A DNA stretch of 64,000 bases from Saccharicrinis carchari (lineage in GTDB: Bacteria; Bacteroidota; Bacteroidia; Bacteroidales; Marinilabiliaceae). The DNA lies in NCBI RefSeq assembly GCF_900182605.1, contig NZ_FXTB01000001.1, positions 1,182,083 to 1,246,082 on the forward strand, given 5' to 3'. A program made the position numbers and the translations under genes. The notes beneath the pieces were generated by a model that worked only from the letters and a program-made list of their open reading frames with translations, had not been told where the DNA came from and did not search any database. The number at the start of each line of letters is the position of its first letter. The first letter of the stretch is position 1. Shown one piece after another: positions 52,445 to 60,620 of the stretch.

Positions 52445-55400
52445 TTACACTTTATTCCGATAGTTTGTGGGCGACTGCTTAAAGTGGCGTTTAAACACCA
52501 CCGAAAAATACGACGCATCGGCAAAACCGCATAAAACGGATATTTCAGAAACCGGTTTGTCTGTTTTTCTTAACAATTCGGCCGCTTTACGGAGCTTAAT
52601 ATTGATAATAAAATCTTTGATTGGTTTGCCGGCAATAGCTTTTATTTTATTGTAAACTAAAGTACGACTCATAGCCATTTGTTTCACAAAAGCAGCCACA
52701 TCAAAACCCGGGTCTTCCATATTTTGCTCCACGATACAGATGGCCTTATGCAAAAATTTTTCGTCGGCAGCGCTCTGGCTCACCTCATCGGTTTTTAATC
52801 CTAAATCATGGCTAAACCGTTCCTTTACAATTTGCCGGTTGTTAAGTATCGCTTTAATTTGTGTAAACAACAATTGGGTATTAAAGGGCTTGGGCATGTA
52901 GGCATCGGCACCTGATTTTAACCCTTGTATTTGGCTTTGCACTGATGTACGAGCCGTGAGCATAAGCACCGGTATATGACTGATGCGAAGATCGGACTTT
53001 AAGGTTTTACAAAATTCTATACCATCCATGTGAGGCATCATCACATCAGTAATAATCAGGTCGGGCTCTTTGCTCTGCAATATGTCCAGTGCTTCTCTCC
53101 CGTTTTTTGCCGTAATGATACGAAAGGAATTTTGCAATAATTTAGCTATGTATTCACGTAGCTCCCACTCATCTTCCACAATTAAAATACTGATATCGTG
53201 CGTATCTGAGTTATCCAAAAAAGATTCTGCCAGGTTATATGGTGCAGGCGACAATGATCTGTCGGTTTTTTTGGTTACAAAGTCTTCCTTTTTAAAATGA
53301 CTATGGCCCAACGGTAGGGTAACGGTAAAGGTCGTTCCCCGGCCAACCCGGCTACTTACTTTTATTTGCCCATGGTGCAGTTTCACGAGTCTGTGCGTAA
53401 GTGCCAAGCCAATGCCCGTACCCTTAATGCTATTACCTACCTGATAATAACGTTCAAAAATCAAATTTAAATCGTCGGCTGGGATACCCGATCCGGTATC
53501 CTCGACCTCGAGGATAACACTACTCTCCGAAGCAATTACCGAGAGAAGCACAGAGCCATTTGCCCGTGTGTTTTTTAGTGCATTTGAAATAAGGTTCGAC
53601 ACTATTTTAAACAACATATCAGCGTCGTACCAGGCCTCGATACAATCGGGATAGCTACGAAATTTTAAATGGACATTTTCGATACGCGCTTGATGTTCAA
53701 AATAGGTCAACACCTGTTTGCAATCAGCCACAACATCGCCTTTACTAACCATAAGCCTGAGCACAGAAAGTTCCGACTTCCTGAAATCGAGAATTTGATC
53801 GATCAACAAAGTCATACGATGGGCGTTACGGTACAAAAAAGGCAGCATTGTTCTAAATTCACTATCACTGCCTCCTGTTTTAACAAGGTGGTCCAGCGGA
53901 TTGTATATTAAGGTAAGTGGTGTTTTTAATTCGTGCGAAATATTGGTGAAAAAACGGAGTTTCATTTGGTTAATTTCGTTGAGCCGCTCCTTTTCTCTCT
54001 CTTTTATGGCAACCTCCTGACGAAGCTTTGCACGTTGCAGGCTGGCTCGCCATACCAAATAGGCAATTGCCATAAAAAACAGGAGCAATAACAATTTAAA
54101 CCAGATGGTATTCCACCATGGGGGCAATATGGTAAGCTGTATATTAGTGCTGTCGGTATTCCATATACCATTTCGGTTTTGTGCTTTTACCCTAAAGGTA
54201 TAGGTACCTGCCGATAAATTAGAATAGATGGCCGCATTGCCTTTGCCAGTATGCCATATTTTCTCGAAAGGATATAATTGGTAGGCATATTGGGTAGTTT
54301 CAGAGAACGGGATGTCAAAGGCATTAAAATTAAACTGATAGGATGCCGTTGAATAATCAAGAATAATTGAGTCGTTCTTAAATACGTTTATAGACAAAAT
54401 AGAATCCTTGAGTCCTTCCTTTTCTGAAGTTAACATATAAAAAGAAGTGATGACCGTGGCCGGACTATCCATATGGGGTTTTATATTTTTGGGATTGAAA
54501 CGGGTTAAACCTTCGTTACTTCCCAAATAGAGCTTTTCGTCGGTAGATTTTAATATGGCACCCTGAAAGTATTCGAGACTGCTTTTATTATCCAATGTAT
54601 TGAACATGAATATATTTTCCTTTTCTTTCTTTTTGATGATACGCACCACGCCTTCGTTGGAACCAATCCATAAATTATGATCTCCATCGAAGTATAAGGA
54701 TTGGAACATCAGGTTTTTGTAATTGATGTTGCTAATATATCCCGATATATGTTTTGTTTCAAGATCGTAATAAAGCAGCCCCTTATCTGTGCCAAACACC
54801 AAATTACCGGCTGTATCGGATACCATTGCGTTAACCGCACGGCCAAAGCTAGGAGGTGTATTAGACAAAGGAATACGATCTGTAAATTTTTGCTGGGGCA
54901 CCGAATAAGCATACATACCGCCATAGGTTGAAAACCAAATAACACCCTCCTTATTTTCCATCGCCGAGATAAACATCGGGCTCATTTCCTGAAAAAAATT
55001 ACCCATGGTTTGGCTCAGGATTTGAGTTTTTTGCTCTGCTCTGTTTATTTTACACAATCTACCGTCCGAAATCCAGATATCCCCCTTAGAATCTCTAAAT
55101 AAAGTATGGGTGGCATTTTTCCGTATTTTAGCAAAAAGAGGATTTTGGTGGGCATCGCTAAAACGTTGTGTCCTTTTATTAAAAAATAATAAACCTCTGG
55201 CATAAGAACCAACCAGTAAAAAATCGGTAGAAAACTGGACTATAGAGGTTATCTTTAGCCCATCAGCAACGCCAAAATGATCAAACGTTAACCTTTCGCG
55301 GTCAAAACGGTTTAAACCTCCCCCATCGGTACCCAACCATATATTAGCCTCATCATCTTCGTAAATACACAATACGGTTTTATTTGAAGGTCCGTATTTA

Positions 55401-56431
55401 CTTTGATTGGCATAGGGGAATTGTTGAAAATAAGATGGATATAATATTAACCCACCCGAACGAACCGTTCCTAAAAACACCATTCCATCGCGATGGATGG
55501 TGATATCGTTAATAGAATTATCTGTAAGTACATCCAACGCTTTAGGGCCAATTTGAAGAGAATTGACATGCTTAAAAAAAGCATCAAACATTTGTATTCC
55601 AGCCCCATCCGTAGCTACCCAGAGCGTACTATCCTGAGGATTAAATTCCATATCCAATATAATATTAGATTGGAGCCCCGAATTATCCTGATTAAAAGTC
55701 CTGATTACTTCCCCCTTATGGGACAATTGGTAAACATGGGTATATGTTGCACAGTATATAAAATCATCCAATATTACCAGCCCTCGCTTTTCACTGGTGG
55801 GCAGCGGACAAAACACAGTAAGCTTAGTTGTTTTTTTATTCATTAAAAACAGCCCCTCTGAATAGGTAGCTACCAGCAGGTTATTCTGGTCGAAAGGAAG
55901 TATTTTGTTTATATGAATAGAGGCACTGTGGCCGGAGTTTGGAGCTAATATTTCCTTAGTTGTGTAGCTTTTATCCTTTTTATTATACACATGAAACTTC
56001 CATGCTGTATCCGGAAACCAAAGTTCATCCGCTGTTTCATAAATGCAGGAAGCGCCCATGGTTTTGCTAAATACAAAACGCACAAAACGGTCGTTTTTCC
56101 TATCGTACCGGTTAATCCCCTCCGGCGTTGAAAGCCAAATATTACCATCCCTATCCTCGTAAATTAATAGAATATTATTAGATGATATGGAGTAGGCATC
56201 TTCGGCATTGTGAAAATATTTCACAAGCTTGTTTCCATCAAAACGGTTTAAACCATGAGCTGTTCCCAGCCAAATATACCCCACATGATCGCGAACAATG
56301 GAATGTACAGAGTTTTGCGAAAGCCCATAATTACCCGAAATAGATTTAGACTTATAGATAGTATTGCCTTTGGCTTGCGTAAAACAAGGCAAGCATAGCA
56401 ACAGAAGCAAAAAAAATAATTTTATCCGCAT
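52445..56431 (-). CDS. Hybrid two-component system protein (HTCS) with AraC output
   Basis: From the ATG at 56431 the protein has 1328 residues; a 23-codon longer frame lacks a signal peptide at its start. Order: signal peptide (1-21), two periplasmic seven-bladed propellers of Reg_prop repeats (about 30-660, with repeated DxxGNIWLST motifs), a Y_Y_Y domain (about 690-760), one membrane segment (about 768-788), HisKA with NISHELKTPLTLIYNPLDHL, HATPase, a receiver domain with ITDVMMPHMDG (phospho-Asp), and a C-terminal AraC-type helix-turn-helix. HTCS proteins usually sense a released oligosaccharide and switch on a polysaccharide locus, but none is adjacent here; the GH20 enzyme 2.6 kb away is the only carbohydrate gene. 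Confidence 0.93.
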   Translation of the reverse strand: MRIKLFFLLLLLCLPCFTQAKGNTIYKSKSISGNYGLSQNSVHSIVRDHVGYIWLGTAHGLNRFDGNKLVKYFHNAEDAYSISSNNILLIYEDRDGNIWLSTPEGINRYDRKNDRFVRFVFSKTMGASCIYETADELWFPDTAWKFHVYNKKDKSYTTKEILAPNSGHSASIHINKILPFDQNNLLVATYSEGLFLMNKKTTKLTVFCPLPTSEKRGLVILDDFIYCATYTHVYQLSHKGEVIRTFNQDNSGLQSNIILDMEFNPQDSTLWVATDGAGIQMFDAFFKHVNSLQIGPKALDVLTDNSINDITIHRDGMVFLGTVRSGGLILYPSYFQQFPYANQSKYGPSNKTVLCIYEDDEANIWLGTDGGGLNRFDRERLTFDHFGVADGLKITSIVQFSTDFLLVGSYARGLLFFNKRTQRFSDAHQNPLFAKIRKNATHTLFRDSKGDIWISDGRLCKINRAEQKTQILSQTMGNFFQEMSPMFISAMENKEGVIWFSTYGGMYAYSVPQQKFTDRIPLSNTPPSFGRAVNAMVSDTAGNLVFGTDKGLLYYDLETKHISGYISNINYKNLMFQSLYFDGDHNLWIGSNEGVVRIIKKKEKENIFMFNTLDNKSSLEYFQGAILKSTDEKLYLGSNEGLTRFNPKNIKPHMDSPATVITSFYMLTSEKEGLKDSILSINVFKNDSIILDYSTASYQFNFNAFDIPFSETTQYAYQLYPFEKIWHTGKGNAAIYSNLSAGTYTFRVKAQNRNGIWNTDSTNIQLTILPPWWNTIWFKLLLLLFFMAIAYLVWRASLQRAKLRQEVAIKEREKERLNEINQMKLRFFTNISHELKTPLTLIYNPLDHLVKTGGSDSEFRTMLPFLYRNAHRMTLLIDQILDFRKSELSVLRLMVSKGDVVADCKQVLTYFEHQARIENVHLKFRSYPDCIEAWYDADMLFKIVSNLISNALKNTRANGSVLLSVIASESSVILEVEDTGSGIPADDLNLIFERYYQVGNSIKGTGIGLALTHRLVKLHHGQIKVSSRVGRGTTFTVTLPLGHSHFKKEDFVTKKTDRSLSPAPYNLAESFLDNSDTHDISILIVEDEWELREYIAKLLQNSFRIITAKNGREALDILQSKEPDLIITDVMMPHMDGIEFCKTLKSDLRISHIPVLMLTARTSVQSQIQGLKSGADAYMPKPFNTQLLFTQIKAILNNRQIVKERFSHDLGLKTDEVSQSAADEKFLHKAICIVEQNMEDPGFDVAAFVKQMAMSRTLVYNKIKAIAGKPIKDFIINIKLRKAAELLRKTDKPVSEISVLCGFADASYFSVVFKRHFKQSPTNYRNKV

Positions 56432-56552
56432 CCATAAAAAATTTTCGTTTGCAAGATAATTAGACTTTACTAAAAAAGCTGCATTTATTTTATACTGCAA
56501 GTCTGTCCATCTATATATAAAAAAGTGGAATCCTTTAAAAAGTAATTTATTA

Positions 56553-57335
56553 TTACTGATTCATCCACTCCTTAAATGGACCGGCCTTACTGCGACTCAC
56601 CATTATTTTATCGTTCAGTTTATTCACCAATTTAACGATCAACTTACCGTTAAAGTAAGTCTCAAACCGATCGATAGCCTCAATATTTACAATGGTTTGA
56701 CGGTTGCTGCGGAAGAACATGGCCGGATCCAATTCCTCTTCGAGTTTATCCAGGGGCATATTGATGGAATGCTCCATGCCCTCGAAAGTAACCGCAAAGG
56801 TAATACGGGCATCAAAATAAAAGTAGGCAATATCTTCAACCGACAGTTTAAAATACGATTCGCGTCGGGAAATCAGAAAACGTTTACGATACCCTCCTTT
56901 TGACGATATAATGCTTTTGGCCAATTGTTGATAATCGATAAATGATTCCTGTTCCAAACCTTTACTTATACTTTCAACAGCGCTTTCGTATTTTAGGATG
57001 GAACGCGCTAAGTCCTCCTCCTTAATTGGTTTTAAAAGATAATCGATACTATTGAGGTCGAAGGCTTTAAGTGCAAACTCATTGTAGGCGGTTGTGAAAA
57101 TAATGCCACATTCCACCTTTACCTGATCAAAGATGGCAAAGGAGTTGCCGTCGGCCAGCTCAATATCCAGAAATATGATATTGGGATGCTTATTTTCCTT
57201 AAGCCAAGCTACCGTTTCCTGTATACTTTGCAGTATGGTCAACACCTTCCAGGCCGGACGAAGTTCAAGAATCATGTCCTTCATCATTTGAGCTCCGTGC
57301 ATTTCGTCTTCAACAATAATCACGTTTACATCCAT
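56553..57335 (-). CDS. LytTR-type response regulator
   Basis: A 260-residue regulator with an N-terminal receiver domain (about 3-125; phospho-Asp D57 in IIFLDIEL, and the late KPI) and a C-terminal LytTR DNA-binding domain (about 155-258; HSINMPLDKLEEEL and FRSNRQTIVNIEAI). It follows the LytS-type kinase by 14 bp, so both form an operon and a cognate pair. Confidence 0.94.
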   Translation of the reverse strand: MDVNVIIVEDEMHGAQMMKDMILELRPAWKVLTILQSIQETVAWLKENKHPNIIFLDIELADGNSFAIFDQVKVECGIIFTTAYNEFALKAFDLNSIDYLLKPIKEEDLARSILKYESAVESISKGLEQESFIDYQQLAKSIISSKGGYRKRFLISRRESYFKLSVEDIAYFYFDARITFAVTFEGMEHSINMPLDKLEEELDPAMFFRSNRQTIVNIEAIDRFETYFNGKLIVKLVNKLNDKIMVSRSKAGPFKEWMNQ

Positions 57336-57349
57336 AATATTACATATTT

Positions 57350-58372
57350 TTATTGTTCAATTAAAGGTAGTTGTACTTTAAATTCATTTTCCCGCTTGTC
57401 TATAACTACTTTTTCATCGGTTAAAAAAGCGTATCGTTTCTTTAAATTTTCACATCCGGTTTTTGTGGAGTAAGTGGTATTTTTAACATTCAAATTATTG
57501 CTCACTACTAACTTATTATTTTTTGTGTAAACACGGATGGTTAATGGCGACAGTTTTGTAGCTACATTGTGTTTAACGGCATTTTCTACCAATAATTGCA
57601 AACTAAGGGGAGGCAGGTGCCAATCCAACAATCTTTTGTCTATATCTGCTTCAACAATGAGTCCCTCGCCCAGTCGTTCTTTGTGCAGCGCCCAATAACT
57701 TTCAATAAATCGAAGCTCCTCTTTAAGGCTTACCGAATTTCGTTTATTACTCTGAAGCACATATCGATACACATCAGAAAAGTTACTGGTAAAACGTATA
57801 GCAGCATCTTTATCGTGGCGGATAATAGCCATGAGGGTATTCAGGTTATTAAATAAAAAATGTGGATTCAGCTGATCCTGTAACGACTGATAATCTTGTG
57901 TTATCTTCTCTTGCTTTAGCCGTTCATTCTCCAACAATGCTTCACTCAGGCTTTGATGGTAATTATAGGCAAATAGCAAAATGATGTAGATAGTAACAAA
58001 CAACAAGGTCATTACTACGCTGGCATTGTACATGGATGGGGGGATAATAAGATTTTGTTCGACAGCAGGCTTTACGAGGTGCGAAAAAAATCCAATTCCA
58101 GTAAACCAAATAGCCGTAAAGCTTACGAGCATAATTATACGCCTAAGGGTATGGGTGTGCCAAGGGTATTTTTTGGCTATCAGTTTGTTAAAGCTAAACG
58201 TTCCTTCGCTCAATAAAAAAAATATCAACACAGATAATAAATATCCCTGCCAACGGTATGGCACCTCTTTATAGAAGGTTGTACTTAACACAAAATAAAA
58301 TAGCGTGCCCATTAAAACCTCTAATCCCAGACGTTTTTTAAAGTGTATTAACAATATTGGCTTGCGCTGCAT
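57350..58372 (-). CDS. LytS/YehU-type sensor histidine kinase
   Basis: A 340-residue kinase with four membrane segments (about 17-32, 43-58, 79-97 and 117-136), a coiled linker and the His_kinase domain with the phospho-accepting H171 in LNPHFLFNNLNTL, followed by a degenerate HATPase (LVENAVKHNV). It has no obvious extracellular sensor domain, so it probably senses the membrane or envelope. It is first in the operon with the LytTR regulator. Confidence 0.93.
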   Translation of the reverse strand: MQRKPILLIHFKKRLGLEVLMGTLFYFVLSTTFYKEVPYRWQGYLLSVLIFFLLSEGTFSFNKLIAKKYPWHTHTLRRIIMLVSFTAIWFTGIGFFSHLVKPAVEQNLIIPPSMYNASVVMTLLFVTIYIILLFAYNYHQSLSEALLENERLKQEKITQDYQSLQDQLNPHFLFNNLNTLMAIIRHDKDAAIRFTSNFSDVYRYVLQSNKRNSVSLKEELRFIESYWALHKERLGEGLIVEADIDKRLLDWHLPPLSLQLLVENAVKHNVATKLSPLTIRVYTKNNKLVVSNNLNVKNTTYSTKTGCENLKKRYAFLTDEKVVIDKRENEFKVQLPLIEQ

Positions 58373-58441
58373 ATGCTTACTTTTTAATTAATGATAAAGA
58401 TAGGGAAAAGGAGTGTGCGGTGTTTCGATGTTCGGTAAATT

Positions 58442-58464
58442 GGTGTTCGGTGTTCGGTGTTCGG
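58442..58464. repeat. Tandem heptad repeat GGTGTTC
   Basis: Three perfect units and a partial fourth, with degenerate copies just before. Confidence 0.8.
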
Positions 58465-58491
58465 ATGGTTGAATTATTTTAAAAAGCTGCG

Positions 58492-58726
58492 TTAACCCCC
58501 ATCCCTACTACTGCGTAGTAGTACTTCCCTTCCGAAATAATTCGGAACAGGCTATCCCTCCAAAAGGGAAGGGGAAGAGCCGTCTGCTGATATAACCACA
58601 TTAAATTATTTTTATGCGTCACGTTAACTCTTCCCCCTCACATTTTCGTGAGGGAGGGGGAAGTACCGTGCCGTGCTGCTACGTTAATGCTATGGCGCGT
58701 GCGTAAGGCGCGGGGATGGGGGTTAA
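58492..58726. repeat. 235-bp palindromic element: two head-to-head REP-like units
   Basis: The ends are perfect 14-bp inverted repeats (TTAACCCCCATCCC and its complement). Each unit has the order CCCCCATCCC, a variable short hairpin, GTACTTCCC, a second hairpin and GAAGAGC or AGAGT, and the two units face each other across about 45 bp containing GCGTCACGTT. The same architecture is found at 60228-60408, and one unit lies in the element at 40766. Confidence 0.7.
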
Positions 58727-58781
58727 TACTCCTGTAAAACAAAATATATCAACCAAATACTAATACATTAATCACTGCCCC

Positions 58782-60134
58782 TTACTGAATTCCGGATACT
58801 TCTAACCCACCAATGGCCTTGTAATAAGCTGTCTTTGATATTTCGTAAGTAGCGAGGGCATCTAATAATTGGGCGTTTGCACTAAGCCAGGAGGCCTGAG
58901 CATTGAGCACATCTGTGGTAGTATTTAATCCGGCATCGAAACTGGCACTCACCTCATCGAGCGTTTCAATGGCTTCGCCTTTACTTTTTTGTGCCAATAC
59001 AATAGACTCATAGGCTTCGGTTACCTGAATGATACTGCGTTGCACTTCCACCTCTATCAGTTCGCGCGTTTGGTCTAATTGATATTGCGCTTGTTGCTTT
59101 TGGAAACGAGCCACATCCTTTTTATGCTTTTTCTCGCGCCAATGTATGATGGGTATAGACAAGCTAGCTCCGGCCGTTGTAGTAAAATCACCATCGTACA
59201 AGTTGGGTATTTCGTTGTAACCATAGCTTACCTGAGCCCCCAATTGCGGGAGGTAGGTACTCGAAATACTCTTTTTCCGGAGTTCTGAAAGACTCACCTG
59301 ACCATCCAGTATTTTAAGTTCGTTACGCTTACCCATGGCCGACACTACACTGTTTTGCATGTTCAGCATTACGGGTTCCTCGTTTAAGGGGGCGTTTACT
59401 TCAATGCTGCTGTTGATGTCCAGACCAATTATTTGGCACAAATTCATCATCATCACCTTATAGGCATTCTTAGCACGTACCAGATTTAGCTGGGCTTGAT
59501 TTTTCTGAACGGTCACTTTTAGTTTTTCACTTTTCGGACTCAATCCCAGTTCGTACATATCATTCATCTGTTGTTCCAGCGAGTCCAGCATTTCGTAATA
59601 CTTGCTTGCAACCTTTAATTGTTCTTTAAAAGCTGCCAATCGCCAATAGGCTTCATCGGTATTGTAAATCACCTGGTCCGTTTGTAATTCATAGGATTGT
59701 TGCGCTATTTCTACGCCCTTGTCGGCCATTTTGTTGGCATAGCGTATGGCACCTCCCATGTAAATGGGAATTTGCATGGCTGCCGAAGCGCTGTACATTT
59801 TTAAATTTTCGGTTTGTAGGGTTATACCCGGAAAAGAAACCACATTACCTGTAGCATTGCCCCCGGCATCGTTCACTTCTATATCCATGGCCGGAACTTC
59901 TATATTGTCCAGATTTGGCATAATGGAAGCAGTAGCACTACCGTCTATTTTTGGCAGGTACGCTGTACGAGCTTGCTTTTTATTAGCTTCCGCTTCAAGG
60001 TATTTTGCCCGGGATTGCTTTAGCGTTTTATTATTTTCCAGGGCCATGCTGCGACATTCGTCCAGCGAGATAGCTTGTTGCGCGTAGGTATGGCTAACAA
60101 TAAATATTCCAATAAATACTATAAAATTTCTCAT
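58782..60134 (-). CDS. TolC-family outer membrane efflux protein (second system)
   Basis: A 450-residue protein with a signal peptide (1-18, cleaved at TYAQ) and the two coiled-coil repeats of TolC (about 25-225 and 250-440). It belongs to the operon of the RND transporter at 60621 but is separated from it by 486 bp that include a palindromic element, so it may have its own promoter or depend on read-through. Sequence similarity to the first TolC-like protein (12277-13668) is low. Confidence 0.9.
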   Translation of the reverse strand: MRNFIVFIGIFIVSHTYAQQAISLDECRSMALENNKTLKQSRAKYLEAEANKKQARTAYLPKIDGSATASIMPNLDNIEVPAMDIEVNDAGGNATGNVVSFPGITLQTENLKMYSASAAMQIPIYMGGAIRYANKMADKGVEIAQQSYELQTDQVIYNTDEAYWRLAAFKEQLKVASKYYEMLDSLEQQMNDMYELGLSPKSEKLKVTVQKNQAQLNLVRAKNAYKVMMMNLCQIIGLDINSSIEVNAPLNEEPVMLNMQNSVVSAMGKRNELKILDGQVSLSELRKKSISSTYLPQLGAQVSYGYNEIPNLYDGDFTTTAGASLSIPIIHWREKKHKKDVARFQKQQAQYQLDQTRELIEVEVQRSIIQVTEAYESIVLAQKSKGEAIETLDEVSASFDAGLNTTTDVLNAQASWLSANAQLLDALATYEISKTAYYKAIGGLEVSGIQ

Positions 60135-60150
60135 TTGTTTTTATAAAATT

Positions 60151-60206
60151 AGTATCAAGTACAGAGTATCAAGTAGCAAGATAAAAGTATCAAGTATCAA
60201 GATTAA
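60151..60206. repeat. Tandem heptad repeat AGTATCA
   Basis: Eight units with the consensus AGTATCA, four of them perfect, begin 16 bp before the TolC-like start codon. The same unit occurs twice at 21430. Confidence 0.85.
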
Positions 60207-60227
60207 TAAATATAAGCTGCTGTATTG

Positions 60228-60408
60228 TTGACCCCCATCCCCACACCTTTGGTGCGGTACTTCCCCCTCCCCCAGAAAATGGGAGAGGGAAGAGCCGTCT
60301 TAGTGAGAGTCATTGCGCAAACTTATCTTAAGCGTCACGTATGCTCTTCCCATTTTTATTTGGAAAAAAGGGGAAGTACTATGCCGCAGGCATAGGGATG
60401 GGGATCAA
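60228..60408. repeat. 181-bp palindromic element: two head-to-head REP-like units
   Basis: Ends TTGACCCCCATCCC (60228-60241) and the complement TTGATCCCCATCCC (60395-60408) match in 13 of 14. Units share GTACTTCCCC and GAAGAGC with the elements at 40829 and 58492; the short hairpin next to each end differs in sequence but keeps its stem (for example TATGCC/GGCATA). GCGTCACGT is conserved in the centre. Confidence 0.7.
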
Positions 60409-60479
60409 ATAGCACTCTCATCCTCCCAAAACTCCTCTCAGCTATACGCTCTTTCCACTCTCCGCTTTACGGTCACTTA

Positions 60480-60523
60480 CTCGGGGCGCGACATTTACAG
60501 CTTTGTTAAAGTCGCACTCCGAG
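60480..60523. repeat. Imperfect inverted repeat of 44 bp
   Basis: CTCGG plus GCGAC on the left pair with GTCGC plus CCGAG on the right across an AT-rich loop that itself has TTTA/TAAA ends. No T-run, so not a classical terminator. Confidence 0.4.
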
Positions 60524-60620
60524 GTTCAACCCACCACTCTCTGCTTTACGCTTTCCGCTCCCGAAGAAATTAAACTTTAGGCATCGGGATTTTAGTTCCT
60601 TCAATCTTTGCTTTCCGCTT

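Larger units (their letters stand above)
58373..58781. other. Repeat-rich intergenic region
   Basis: This 409-bp gap holds a heptad block (58442-58464, with degenerate units from about 58419) and the palindromic element at 58492-58726. No gene is seen. Confidence 0.6.
60135..60620. other. Repeat-rich gap inside the second efflux operon
   Basis: It contains a heptad block (60151-60206), a palindromic element (60228-60408), a run of CTTTNCG-like units (about 60447-60475 and 60536-60560) and a hairpin (60480-60523). The 86-codon plus-strand frame here is translated repeat. No gene is seen. Confidence 0.6.

Noticed and set aside
60313-60573. 86-codon plus-strand ORF
   Set aside because: It lies within the palindromic element and adjoining repeats, with no coding signature.
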